This document shows, piece after piece, positions 34,101-46,700 of a DNA stretch of 64,000 bases (position 1 is the stretch's first letter; every line of letters starts with the position of its first letter). The translations under genes were made by a program, and so were the position numbers. The stretch spans positions 1,302,001-1,366,000 of the forward strand of contig OZ237740.1 of the NCBI GenBank assembly GCA_965178125.1, written 5' to 3'. A model generated the notes under the pieces. The model did not search any database. It saw only the letters and a list, made by a program, of their open reading frames with translations, and was not told the DNA's origin. Origin of the DNA: Bilabrum cf. latius. Its lineage: Eukaryota; Bigyra: Bicosoecida; Bigyra; Bicosoecida.

Positions 34101-37100
34101 ATGATGAAATTGGCTCCGTCGTACCTGCTTCGGGCTCTGCCGGCTTGGTCTCTGCATTCTCCTCCTCCTCCTCCTGCTACTACTGAGCCTCTAGCGCAGC
34201 CCCCGCAACTTCCTCCATGCCTTGCATTGCCGAATCGATGGAATCACGGACGATTGCATCGATGTCCGGTCCGGGCTCCTCGCTTTGAGTGTCTGCGGCA
34301 GATTTTGCGGCTTGCTTTAGCTTGTTTCCAACACGAGAGACGAGCTTCGAGATCGGATCAGCACGTCTCCTTGACGAGCTAGACCAAACGGATAGGAGCT
34401 AGAGAGCGCTAGGCACCTACTGCAGATCTGAGTGTCGACCAGAAGCTCCAATAGAATGCAAGATGCGGTCTCGCATCCAACGAGCATCCGCTAGAATATG
34501 GTTGAGCTGCGAATGACCAGGCATCTACGGATCATCGAGATGACTCGCGGTGACCCCGCCATGAATGGCATGCGCAGCTGCGGCTGTGCCCAGAGCAATG
34601 ATAGGGCACTCAATAAGAGCATGCTCAGCGGGTACTTGTTGCGTCATCGCCACAGTGGTGCGGTTGCACCATTCAAATGCAGCCTCTGCGTGGTCATAGG
34701 CGCAGTCAATCCCGCAGCGCAACTGTGATCTTCTCCGTCGTCCCACAACCCAATGTTCTGTGTGCTGCAACGATACGCGCGGCACCGATGGCAAGGGGTT
34801 CGGACCAAGCTGCAGCAGCGATATGGATTCGCTGACTCCGTCGGCTGCGGCCACTGCGTTGTGCTGGGCGGCAGACTCGATCGCATGTCCTGCCAGAGAG
34901 CTTAGCTGTGCTAGACCCAGCACAACTTTCATGATCGCCTCGATGATCTTGAGGATGATGCAGAAGATGAAGAAGGGCAGGTTTGTAAAAGGGTTGGGGT
35001 CGCAGTCCCTCGGCTTGAACTCCTTCATTTCCGATTCTTGCAGGTCCAGCTTAAACTTCTAGCTAAACTTTGTCTTCTTGATTGACAAGGACTTCTATGT
35101 GTGTGTTCTGGTCTTTGTCCTGGTGATGAGCCGGTATTCGGGCGACTAACCGCTTGGCGCACACACTAGGTCGCTGCCCTCTGGTTCCGGGCCGCTGCAG
35201 AGGCACCCCTCGCCTGTGTCTATGTCGCAGTCTGGGAAATCGTCTTCGTCCTCCTCGCTGGCAGGACATCCACCTCCATCAGCCTGCCTGGGGACACACT
35301 CCCAATCGGGACTGCGACTGAGGTACCCCAGTCTGCCCCACTTGCCCAATCGCACCTCGCCGTTGCCCTGGTCCTCGATCTGGGCCCAATCGAAGTGTGA
35401 TGCGAGTGGCGCAGCACCACTCGTGGCACCGGCATCCAGGAGAGCGAGGGAGGCAAGGCCTGCGCCGGACATGAGCGCTTGATCCAGCACACGAGGTGCG
35501 GTAACAGGGCACGAGGCTTGCCACTCCTGGCTGTGCATGTGGGGATACACTGGGAATTGGGAGACATTCTGGTTCTGCGCCGTGCCATTCGATCCTGCAG
35601 TGATGTTGCTCGGAGTTGCCTCCTACCCTGAGGTTGCATTGCCCTTCGGCACGACTGCTGACTCATTGTGAGTCACAGGTATAGGAGCTGGCGCGGGTCG
35701 ACACGGGCGGACACTCCATGCATCAAGCTCGTCGTCCGTCTCTGACGGCCACTCAGACTAGCCCTTGGCGTGCGAGCGATCAACAGGACCGACATGCCCG
35801 GGGAGGTACAGCGGGCACTGCCATGGCTCGCCAACCCCCGGATCAGAGCCAGCGCCATGTAACGTACACTTGTTCTCAACCAGAGTAAAATCAGCAGACG
35901 CGAGCGGGTGGGAGGGAGACTACCCGTTGATAGGAGCCTTGCCACCTCCTGCCAGTCGTCTGACATCGCCAGCTCTGTTTGACCTTGCGACAGACGAAAG
36001 CGCCATGGGATACCGCAGGGGCACGAAGGTGTTGGCCGGTTTCCACCGGCCTCTGCCCTTTGTGGTAGCTGTCGCCATCATGCACTGGGTGCGGTTCTCA
36101 AAGAGACCAGCGGCACTCGCAGCTGCCTGTGCCTGGCTCGCAAGGCGTGCAGCTTCCTTTGCTTGCCCTTCGCTTACTATTTCGTCCAAAGGCACGCTTC
36201 CGATGTTCGTTTCTCCGGCGGTGGCGATGTCGGGGTTTTCTTGGGATGCCGCATCTATTGGAGAGCCGGGGTCCTCTTCACCATCAGTGAGCAGTTGGGC
36301 TGCCCTTTGCTTGGCCTCCTCCTGCAGATGGGGCGGAAGCAGGTCTACCCTAGTCAGCGTGCACTACCCTTCCTAGTCAATGCAGTCTCGCTCGTTACTA
36401 GCCCCCGACAGAGGCCCGCACACACCCTCGATTTCGGCTCGGCATCCCTCCCACTACTAAAGCTGGGCGGCTTTCTCGACCTCGGCTGGGTCCGGTGGCA
36501 GGACGACATCACCGTCCACTAGGGTGCTATTTCGGAGATCGATCGGCTGGTGGCCCTCAGGCGCCTCCTTGGGCAACACAACCGGCTGAGTGCCGGGGAT
36601 ACCGGGCGGCACGGCACCCGGCAAGCTAGGAGGCTCGGGCTGAAAGGGTCCATCTGTGATTGTGGCGGTAGCATCGCGCGGAGCATCGGCTGATGCTTTT
36701 GCCATCTGAGCAATGATGTCAGCTACTGGCACAAGCCGTGCAAATACGGAGTCAGAGTCGAACGCAATGGTGTCCACTTGTACTGCTGCTACCGTTGCAC
36801 GTTGCAGAGCCCTCGCATTTGGGGCCTGGTACTCAGCGGCGTAGGACCACAGCCCACCGATGGGGACAGCACCAAAATGGGTGGCGTTTATGCTTGCTTC
36901 AAGCGAGAGATCTCGCAAATCCCATAGCCCACGCAACAAACTGCTGCCAGCAAGAGCGACAGTGGTGAAATTCCAGGCTTGAATGCCCTATTGCCCCCGA
37001 GAGACGGACTCGTGGAGCCCAGGACCCAGAAAGCCATCCAGCCAGCCGTGCCGTGCCGCCTGAAATGCAGCTTCAGGTCGGATCCCCGGCACAGGCCACG

Positions 37101-40100
37101 CATGCTGCCTGGCCTAAGCTCGCAGAAACCGTGAAACGGACTTCGACTGCTAGATGTATTCGCTGTCTTGAAGCTGTGAGGGAACCCGCACAGCCTGACT
37201 GGTACCTAGCTACGCCACGACAGCCGCATCGGATGGATCCAGGAGGAAATCTCCTTGGACCGCTCGAAGCAGAGGTACCGCTGCTTCATCATCCGCGTGT
37301 TGGTGGCAGTGCTACCCGCCGAGTGCAGCGCAAAGGGCTTGGGCGGGACCCGGGAGGGACCCATTGGACAGCAAGGCAAGAGAGCTAATGACGTCATCGT
37401 GGCCATACAGGTAAGCTCTTGCCAGTCCTTCCTTGCACCGGACAGGCCCTAGTCGCGCGCAGATGCAGTCAACGGTCACGGGAAACCCAGAGCGATGGAA
37501 CCTTTCAGAGGCAATCTAGATCGGGCTGCCAGCCACTGTGGAGAGCCCGTCGTCCAGCTGCAACACGCTCGCACTTGCAGCAGGCGAGAAATGCTCCGCT
37601 TCAGACTTAATGCCTCTTCGACGCACCCTAAGCTCTGCCTTGACGGCGCTTTGATGATACCTTTGGCTAATGCCCAGCGCGCCGTGCACCGGGTCCAGTT
37701 CGTACCCGCTGCACGCGCGCGCCACAACATCGGGCCAGAGGATGCTGCCTGGAAACGAGGGCGGCTTCGAGTGGCTCCCGCTTGCGGTGTCCCAAACGCT
37801 GGCTGGGGAAAATGACCCGCCCACTGGCTGGTCCAGATACGTTCCGATCAAGGCTGTGGCTTCGGCCTCTGGTACCATGGCGGCGTCGGCGGCGCGGACT
37901 GCAACTTCAAGTTGATCGATTGCGGATCTCTAGCGGTGCACGCCAAGGTCACTGGAGATGTTCGAGATATCGCGGAGCGACGAGTGAATGGCGCCATACC
38001 CAGATGACGCGCCGTCTAAAGCCGCCTGTGATTGCTCAATTGCGACCATCCACTGCCGTCTGGCCTCTGCTGCCCGGTGCACCAGGGCTCTTCGCCTGGC
38101 GAATGCCGGATCCGAGCCTAGTGTTGATAGCAGCAGCGACCGCATGGCACCCTGCACGTCCGAATCGCCGCGGGCCTGTGCCTGGGCAATGGTCTCGCGG
38201 CACCGGATTGGCCCCACCTGAGCGCACACGCTCTGCGCAGGGGGGCGGGTGAGAACACGGAGCGCAGCTCGAATGTCGCGGCGAGCGGAGGCAGCTGCCT
38301 GCGTCCACATCATCTGGCAAAGCTTGCTCGCCCGCACTAGTTCCGCAAGGGGGGCTGAGTACTTGGGTGGCTCACGGCCATGCAGCTTAGCATCTTCTAC
38401 TGCAAGGCTCCAGCATATAATATGGGCGGGAGAGCCCACGTCGGGAGCCACCCTCGATGCTGCAACCGCTGATGACGACTGCAACAGCTCGCTGCCTGTG
38501 CTCAAGTGGCCAATGCCGCTCGGATTGACCAGGTTGATCGCATTTTCAAAGCTCAAGGCTCCAGGACCCACACCGATTAGAGGCGGGAGCACCACGGGAG
38601 CCTGCCGGCTGTTGCGAACTGCATCGCCTTGAGAAAGACCTTCAACGTCGGCGGGTTCCTTCCCGCGAGGGTCCGAAGCGACGACCCCGTGGGGTGACAT
38701 CAAGAAGCTGCTTTCTGGTACTACCTGAGCAGTGCGTCCAGCACGCAGAGCTAGCATGTGCTGCCTGCGCACCCTCTCCACCGCCCGTTGCGCATCCGCT
38801 TCCTTCGCCTGGACCATCGAGTCAGCCGTCCACAGCGCCTTGCGGAACTGCGCCAGCTGCGCTCTTCGTTGCTGCTTTCGCTTGAGCACAGCCTTCTTCA
38901 TGGTGCTTCCGCTGGCAACATTCTCGTCTAGCATGGCACCTGCAGCTACAATCCTCTCGCGCATCTCCTCCGCCCCTGCGAGGGCTTTGATCTCTCGCCA
39001 GGGGCTCACCGTCTCGGGGTCCGGGTCTGCTTCCCTGGTGAGGGTGGGATCCATGGGAGTGGCCGGCAACACTCGCAGGGGCTTCCCCTCTGCGACTGCT
39101 TCGGCCTGTTTGACGACGGCTTGCAACCGCTGGGGCAGTGGGCTTGCGCTCACCGAGGCGGGCTGTTTCTTGCCAGGTGCCTCCGAGCTTGGGCTGGGGC
39201 TGGCACTCGAGGCAGCTGGGCCCCGGGAGGGCGACGGGGTGGGGAGAACTTTCACCGCATCGTCCACAGCCCGCTCGATAGAAGCATCAACGCCCTCTTC
39301 CGTTGTGTCTGGCGGCAGCACAGGCGCGTCTGCCTGAGCCGCCTCGAGGACTTGCTCGTCCTCTTGGATCGACTCGGCCTCTCGGGCTGCCTCCTCAGGC
39401 GGCTTCTCTGCAGCCGTCTGTGCTTGCTACTCCTCAGCTGCTTCATCGGGCTGCAGAACCTTCTCTATCTCTTTCAACGCGCTGTGAGCGGCCTGCTTGG
39501 TCTTTTCCACGGCTTGCATTGACTCGGCCGCTGCTCGCTCAAGAGCCGGAGGCACCTGCCCTTTGGCCAAGCTGCTGTGCTGCTCCTCAGGAGTGGGGCA
39601 TTTGCAGCACGGCCACCTGGGCTGATTCTTCCTCCCCACGGGGTTCAATGCTTCTTTGTCTCCCCTTTCGCCCCACACGTACTCCGGGTGTCCCATCTCC
39701 GTCACGATCGGAGACCCGCGGACGCCCTTCCACCGTAGGTCCGGGTTCTCCTCCGTGCACGCGCAGCATTGCTTCCCCTTGTCAGCCGCCTCCGCTGACG
39801 TCTCCATGTCACTGCCCGCAGAGCCTGTCCCCCCACCGTCCTGCCCCTTCCCCTGCTCCTCGAGCGGGTTTGGGAAGAGCTCCTAGCTCGGGTGTGCGGG
39901 ATCCACGTACTGAGGGGGAGGGGCCTTGGAGGTGTCCACCCCAAACGTGCCGACGAGCGGATCGCCATTTCTAGGATCTGGGCGGACGGCATCGAGGGCA
40001 TCTTGCCTCGCGTCGTCCTTGCCGTCACCCAGCTTTGGGGCGCGTGGGAAGCCATCGGTCTCGTCCCCCTGCTTGCTAGGCTAACGCGCATCATCAGCCT

Positions 40101-40621
40101 GGCTTGCCTATCTAGACTCCCCGATAGTTTGGCCTGGACTTGCTTCCGAGGCGCCCTATTCTTTGCCCTGCGGCGACGAACCGCTATTGTGTTTGTCTTG
40201 GCGGGATGCAGTGCTGGCCTTGGATGGCGGGTACACTCGAGTACGGTGATCAAAATCTTCCTCAGACATGTCAGAGAGTGTCAAAATGGCACTCAAATCA
40301 TTGGCTTGCAGTGCGTTCGCCAAAACTTCACCGATACTCTGTGCATCGGGGACTGGGACGACAGAATCCGGCTGGGAGTCGACGCCATGCGAGTAAGGAG
40401 ACAACCTGTCTCCATGTTGCAACTGCGGGTGGCAGAAAGCAGGGAAATGATTCACACGATATGCTGTATTGTAGATGAGCCATAATGATTGCCTACAAGC
40501 TCCAGCTTACGTGTGGTCGGATTCTGGCGTTCTTCTCGCTGTGTATATCCTTTGCCGTGTTCTACGGTGCTGACACAACCCCGAGTGCGTAAAGAGCGAT
40601 GAGAAGAAACAACACAATCAT
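28159..40621 (-). CDS. Giant secreted kelch/IPT-like protein
   Basis: Exon 1 40511-40621 and exon 2 28159-40422; 88-nt intron (donor GTAAGC, pyrimidine-rich acceptor ending CCGCAG); about 4124 aa; TGA stop. The start MIVLFLLIALYALGVVSA is a signal peptide. About 38 in-frame TAG codons join what would be some 15 separate ORFs, all in one frame. Features: a Cys-rich segment near residues 258-312 (QCCACTEENPD); a hydrophobic stretch near 1845-1863 (FFIFCIILKIIEAIMKVVLG), possibly a membrane helix; a second Cys cluster near 1750-1790; kelch-type repeats at about 2510-2990 (VVFGGLG, HAAAVVLNELLVITGGSGY, HSATAIGASVYVYGGVGN, HTALVLQQRLVVMGGYG); an IPT/TIG-like region near 3055-3150 (RIEPIRPRLGY, VRAVLVGGNECQG); a helical C-terminal part. 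Probably an extracellular or cell-surface adhesion protein. Confidence 0.8.
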
Positions 40622-40749
40622 AGCATCAATGGCATTTCACTCATTAAGCTACAGGAGAGCAGCAAAACTGATCTGCCACGGCTGGCTCTCAGGTGCAGCG
40701 CACTGCTATGCCAACGGCATGAAGCAGCCCTTCCTCTCCCGCTGATCAT

Positions 40750-43700
40750 TCAGTCGCCGACTCTTGGAAAGTCGCGAGAATAGCGGAAAGCAGTAGACAT
40801 CAGCCTTGTTTGGGCAAGGCCAGGTACAGACTCGCCTGGCATTCGTGCCGCGCTTTGCTTTGCAGGTGCCTGCGCTGCCTGTCCATGTGATTTTGCAGCC
40901 GACACCTCGCCCCCCTGGGTGCCTTCGCCGTGGGGACCCCTAGCACCCTTCCTCTAGCCCCCATGGGCGTAGGCACCTCCCCCAGCCCCAGCTCTAGCCC
41001 CAGCTCCATTCCCAGCTCCAGCGGCAGCCACTGCCACTGCACCCACCCCTCTCACCAGAGCCCTCGCCCTGGCAGCCGGCGAATGGCCCAGAGAGTCCAG
41101 CACGCGGCCCAACCTGGCCGCGTCCAGGCTGCCGGTCGCGCCTCCAACACGTTCCATTGGACCAGGGCCACCCACTCCGTCCATGTCCTCCACAGGGTCA
41201 CCCCCACTGGCCCCACCACTCGCACCGGCCCCGCCTGCCGACCTGCTCTCCACCGCCAAACCGCTCGCGCTTGCTCCTGTGCCCAGCTCATCAGCGGCAG
41301 CGTCCAGGGAGCCTCGCCTCGAAACTGCCCTTGAGCTGGCAGGGCTGGCCCAAGGAGACATCCATGGGGTCAGCGACCCGGGTGCACCGCCATTCCTGAA
41401 TGCACGAGAGGAAGCAGCAGAGAAAGCAGGTGCGCTATCGACTGGCCCGAGGGGGCTGTCTGCATCCGCCGCCATCGCACCTGCGCCAGCTCCTTTGGAT
41501 ACTCTAGAAGGAGAGAACGGTGCGACCCCTGATGCTCCAAGCCTGCTCTCCGCACCTTCAAGCCCCCCTGTGCTACTCAGCGCGAACTAGTCGGCTCTGC
41601 CGCCAAGTCCAGACGACCGAACGGGCCGCATGGCCAGCCGGGCAGCGATGGCGGCAGCCCCATGCGTCGACGTACCGTCCCACACTGAGCGTGAGGCTGC
41701 AGCACCGGACTTGCCCTCGCTTTCTGCATCGATGCGGGCGCGGTTCAAGCCATCCCCGAGTACAGCGCGCCTGGCATCGTCAGACAGCTGCTCCTCCGCC
41801 TCCCGCAACATGGTCTCGATCTCGGAAACAGAGGGCACCTCTGGGGCACTGCTTCCCACTGGCCTCGTTCCTCCTTGCTCGTGATCCTGCGCACCGTCCC
41901 CCGTCTTCCAGGCCAAAGTGCCCGTGGAGTCCACAAAGGCGCCTTCTTTCGCTGCAGGCTGCGTCTCGGCACCAGTGCCGCCGCGCGAGCCAGCGGACAC
42001 CCGCCACGGCACAGACAGCTCCGTGCCTGCCCCGCCTCTCGCCCTCGCGCACCTGGTGGTGTGGATGGCGAGCACATGCCGGCTCTTGCCCCTCCTCGCA
42101 AGGAACTCCTCAACGTAGTTTTCGGCCTGGTCCGAGGGAGAGACGCAGCGTAGGACGACCAAAAGCAGCGCTGAAGCAGCTCGGGAGCTGGCTGGGCGCG
42201 GGTTGTGTCGCATCTGCTTGCATAGCTGCAGAATGACTTCGTCCTGCAGCCATGGGCATGCTACCACCTGTTGCACCACCGCTGCAGCACGCAGGTCTGG
42301 GTCTGGCTCGGCCCGGTCTAGGCACGCGCCGAGGATGCTGCGGAAGGCGCGGCGGGCCATCATGGGCCGTTCTGGCATCGGCGCGGAGGTGCTGCCAATC
42401 CCACCGACTGGCACGTCTGGCCGATCTTGCAATGTCGTGATCGGCTGCTGAATCGTTGTGTCGGTCCAAGAGAGCGACTCGGGTGGTGATCCGCTCGCTG
42501 CCTTGGCCCGTGTGGCATTGGCCCGAAGCACGGGGCACTCGTGCAGCGGGAAAACCGCCCCCTCCGGCGAAAGGCCCAACTTGCGGCGCCTGTTCTCAAA
42601 GAAAGTGGCCTTGGCCGCCGCAGTCGCCGCAGCCATCTCGTAGACAGAGCCAGACCGGCTCGCCTGCTCCAGCCGCAGTCGCAGGGCGCGGCCAGGGGAG
42701 AGAGCCACCAGAGCCTCCAGGGCTTGCTGCACGTCCACCTCCAGCTAGATGCCGGTAGCACCAGCCGAGGAAAGGCACGCCCTCGCCAGCTCCTGGTCCG
42801 CATGCCTAAGCGCTTCTGCTGCGTCTACCGTCACGTGCGCCGCTGCCATCCTCCGCGCAGCCGCCTTGCGCACCAACCCGCTAGCGCTGCTTTGACCCGT
42901 CCCGGCCAGGTCTGCCCGCACGCCCAGCCTCAGCGCCCGCTCCAGCGCCGCGTCCAGGTCCGAGGTGGACCCCGATGCAAGTGCAGCGGAAAGCTGGTCT
43001 TTGAGTGCCCCCAGCGCGGCGAGCAGCTGGTGCGCCTGCTGCAGCTGCAGGCTGAGCACCCTCAGCGGATTGGCCTCCTCCGGCAGGTTAAAGGCCAGAG
43101 AGCTCTCCAGCAGCAGGGCCCTCTGCTCCTCTTGCAGAGACGCGTCTAGATCCGCGCCAGAGGGGGTGCCTGCTTCACCGGAGTTCTCGTCTTGGGTCCC
43201 AGTCGTCGAGTTGCCGCCGAGCGCACTCTTCCCGGACCTGGAAGCGCTCAGCCGGGCGTCAATTTCCTGTAGCTCGTCCTCGATCTTGGACTCCTCGCGC
43301 CCCGGCGGCACGTCGAGGATGGCCCCGAGCAAATTGCGAGCCGCTCTAGAGGCAGCCGCTGCCTACGCATCGGTGGAGACTGCTCCTGTCTCCGTCGAGC
43401 CGGCCGCAGGCAGCTGCCCAGACGTAGCCTCGTCGGCTCCTCCTGCTGCTGGCACTTCAGCAAGAATGGACGCAGATCCGGGCAGCGCAAGAACCCGCCG
43501 CTCCACCCGACGCACGAGATCGCTCAGCTTTTCTTCGTCCCTGCTTGTCATGGCCTGCCGAATCTCAACGGATTGCGCCGGTATACCGCTGAAAACGTCA
43601 CCTAGCTCGGCTGCCGTGCAGATTTCAATGGCTAGCCAGGCAATGATGCTGGCTACCTTCAAAAGGACCGAGCGGCTGTCGCTGCCATGCACTGCTTCGG

Positions 43701-46700
43701 GAATAACATCCGAGGTGCGACTGTCAGGGTCCTGGCTCAGGTGATCAGCAAGCATGGCAGTCGCGACGCGAACCGCGTCCCGATCAGCGGCCGACACACT
43801 CGGACTTGAGGCAGTCCCATCGCCTCGAGGAGATGAAGAAGCGCTAGCGGCGGCAGCTTCGATATCGCTGGCATCCGCAAACGAATCCGCAATCAGGTCC
43901 AGCACCGCTTGGCATCTCTGCAGTAGGGCCGTAGTGCGGTGTGACAGAGCCGTCTTCCGTGCCTTGTCCCACTCTTCCAGGGAGCAAAGCATCGCGACGC
44001 TCTCGGCTGCAGCAGCCATGGGTTCGATCAGACCTGCACACACCGACAGACGGGACGGCAGGTCTGTGCTCCTGGCACGCAGCCGGCGAAGGCATTCCAC
44101 GTGCTTCATGTTCCCGCACATGCAAGAGCTTGCTTTGTGCTACATCTCGTCGCGCAAACTCTAGGCAGTGCCGGACGAAAAAGGGGGGACAACTGTCGCA
44201 CCGGCCTCCAGAACTACCTTTAGGTGCAGCTCGTCTCGTGCAAGGAGTAGTTCTTCCACCGCTTGGGCGCCAGCTGCATGCTCTAACCATGGACCGAATA
44301 GTGCAGCAGCCAACTGCTCCACCCCAGAGGTGGCTTCCTGTACTGCAGTCCAGGAGCCTCGCGACAGCCCACTCCTGCACGCAGCCACACGCCTCGCAAG
44401 CTCTGTGGATGCCAACCCGCTCTGCATCACTTGCGTGGGATCAAAGCTCTCCCTTGTCGCCTCGATTTGGCCTCCTGCAGCACCGGATTGGCCGGAGGGC
44501 GACCGAAGGGCGGTAGCGAGGGCCTGTAAGATAGAATCACCAACATCCCGGCCGCTGGTCTCCTCGCGCAAGGCAGCCTGCAGGTATCTCATAGCTTCGT
44601 GCATTCCCAATGCGTCCTTCTCGAGCTTTGCAAACGAGATACCCGCAGTATCCAGCGAGCCACACTCGCCCTCCACCGCTCCGACAGAGAGCGACTTCCG
44701 TACAAGCTGGCACGCATGGGCCGCTCGACACACAGTCGCGCTGCCCTCGAGCAGCTGGACTGATTTCTGCACGATATCAAGCAAGGCGTCATTCCCATAA
44801 GGCTCACCTGCACGAGTTTCTTTCTGCTTGGTAGACCCATCCAGGTCCCCTGCCCCCGACAGATCGTGTCGCCCAGTGGCTAGCAGCTGATCGACTTGCG
44901 CCTGCACCAAGGCGAAGTCCTCGGTCCCGCGCAAGAGGGACCTCGCGGCCTAATTAGACCGAATGGCAATGCTACATGCTGCTGCTAGCCTGTACTGCAG
45001 GCCGCGATGCCCGCCAGTGCCCAAGCTACTGGGTTCAACAGTGATGTTCACCGCCGTGAGCAGCCTGTCCGCGGTGTCGATGGCCAGAGAGGGCGGTAGT
45101 GCGCCGAGCAGCAGTGACCCTGCACCATTCAGCCACTGCGCCTTGCCAGCCGACGGGAACTCTTGGAGAAGTCCGGTTGGCGCGGACTCCGGCTCTGCTT
45201 CGGCTGAGACAGCCGCTAACGAGGTGCCCTCTGCAGCTGTAGCTGCTGGCATGATGTGGCGGAATCTAAATCCAGTCGAGCGAGAGGCTTGTGCCAACAA
45301 GTTACCGGCAACAAGGAGGGACACCAGCCTCAGCGATCGCTTCTGGATGTACGTGTATCCACCTTGTCCCCGTACGCAGGCAGCCACCACGCCCGCTAGC
45401 CTGCTAGCTGCTTCCAGCTGCAGCGCGGACGCAGCTGGTTTGGGTCCACCCCATGCAGCATGCGCGACTGCAGATCCAGGTGCTCCGTAGCATCGCAGTG
45501 CAATGCTGTATGCGCTTCCAGCAGCTGGACTCAGCACCGCTCCCACCGCACAAAGCTCATCGGCCCAGTCCCACAGGAAGGCCGCTCGGAGCCTCCTCTC
45601 GAGCCCCAATAGAACAGCGTCCCCCCGCAACCTGGCGATACGACGGGCGACGGACTCCCAGTCAGGACTGGTACCGTCCACCGGGCCATCCTCGAGGCTC
45701 CCGTCTTCGGTGTGGTGCTCAGACACAGCATCCACGCCGCCGCCCAAGCCCTCGGGCCACCTGCAGCTGTCCATCTGGCGGAGATGGCCCCTACCCGAAC
45801 CAGCAGAAATGCATGCCTCGCTCTCTTCGCCAATGCACAGCATCCCGTCGCGGATATCACGCAGCGAGCTCGCGTCGGCGGGGTCCACAGTGGGCCGGGC
45901 CATCAGCTCCATCGCGCTCGTGCTCGCCCAGCTGACAAGGTCCCTCAGCTCCAGCATGGCCCCGTCTAACCCGTCCAGACTGACATCCTGGAGGCCAATT
46001 GCCGACATCAGCGCGCTGTGCTGCGTCCGTGTTGCAGCCGAGGCAGATGACTGCGCCGTTGATGCAGCCATGCCGTCGGTGCTATCTGCTGATCGTGTCG
46101 CGTACCCGCCTGCCAAAGCCAGCTGCACGGTGCCAGCGCAAGTCCTGCACCTGCGCACGAGGTCTACAAGGAATCGATTCGCCTCCTTGGAGTGCGGTGA
46201 AGACGACGGTATCAGGTCAGCCGCAGGTGGGGTACCTTCCGGGACTGGCGGTGTAGCAGTGCGCACGTTGGGCTGTTTCCGCGGCGTTGCTTGCTCAAGT
46301 AACGGCCTCGTGGAAGCGGACTCGTCTGATTCTACAAGCTCCAGCTCCTGACTGCCGTTCGATTCATCGCTTGAGGCTGCCTGCGTGGCCGCACTGAAGT
46401 ACGCCCCACCTGTCCACTCCTACTTGGCGGCTAGGTTTTGGGCACTTGTGCTCTCGCTTGCCAAGTCAGACTTGCCCGCTTCCTTCTTGTCGCCATCGGC
46501 TTCCTCCGCCTTGCCAGCACCAGCACCAGCACCAGCACCAGCAGCCACATCTGACACACCGGCATCGCCCTGCTCTTCCTTCTTGTCGCCATCGGCTTCC
46601 TCCGCCTTGCCACCACCAGCACCAGCAGCCACATCTGACACACCGGCATCGCCCTGCTCTTCCTTCTTGTCGCCATCGGCTTCCTCCGCCTTGCCACCAC

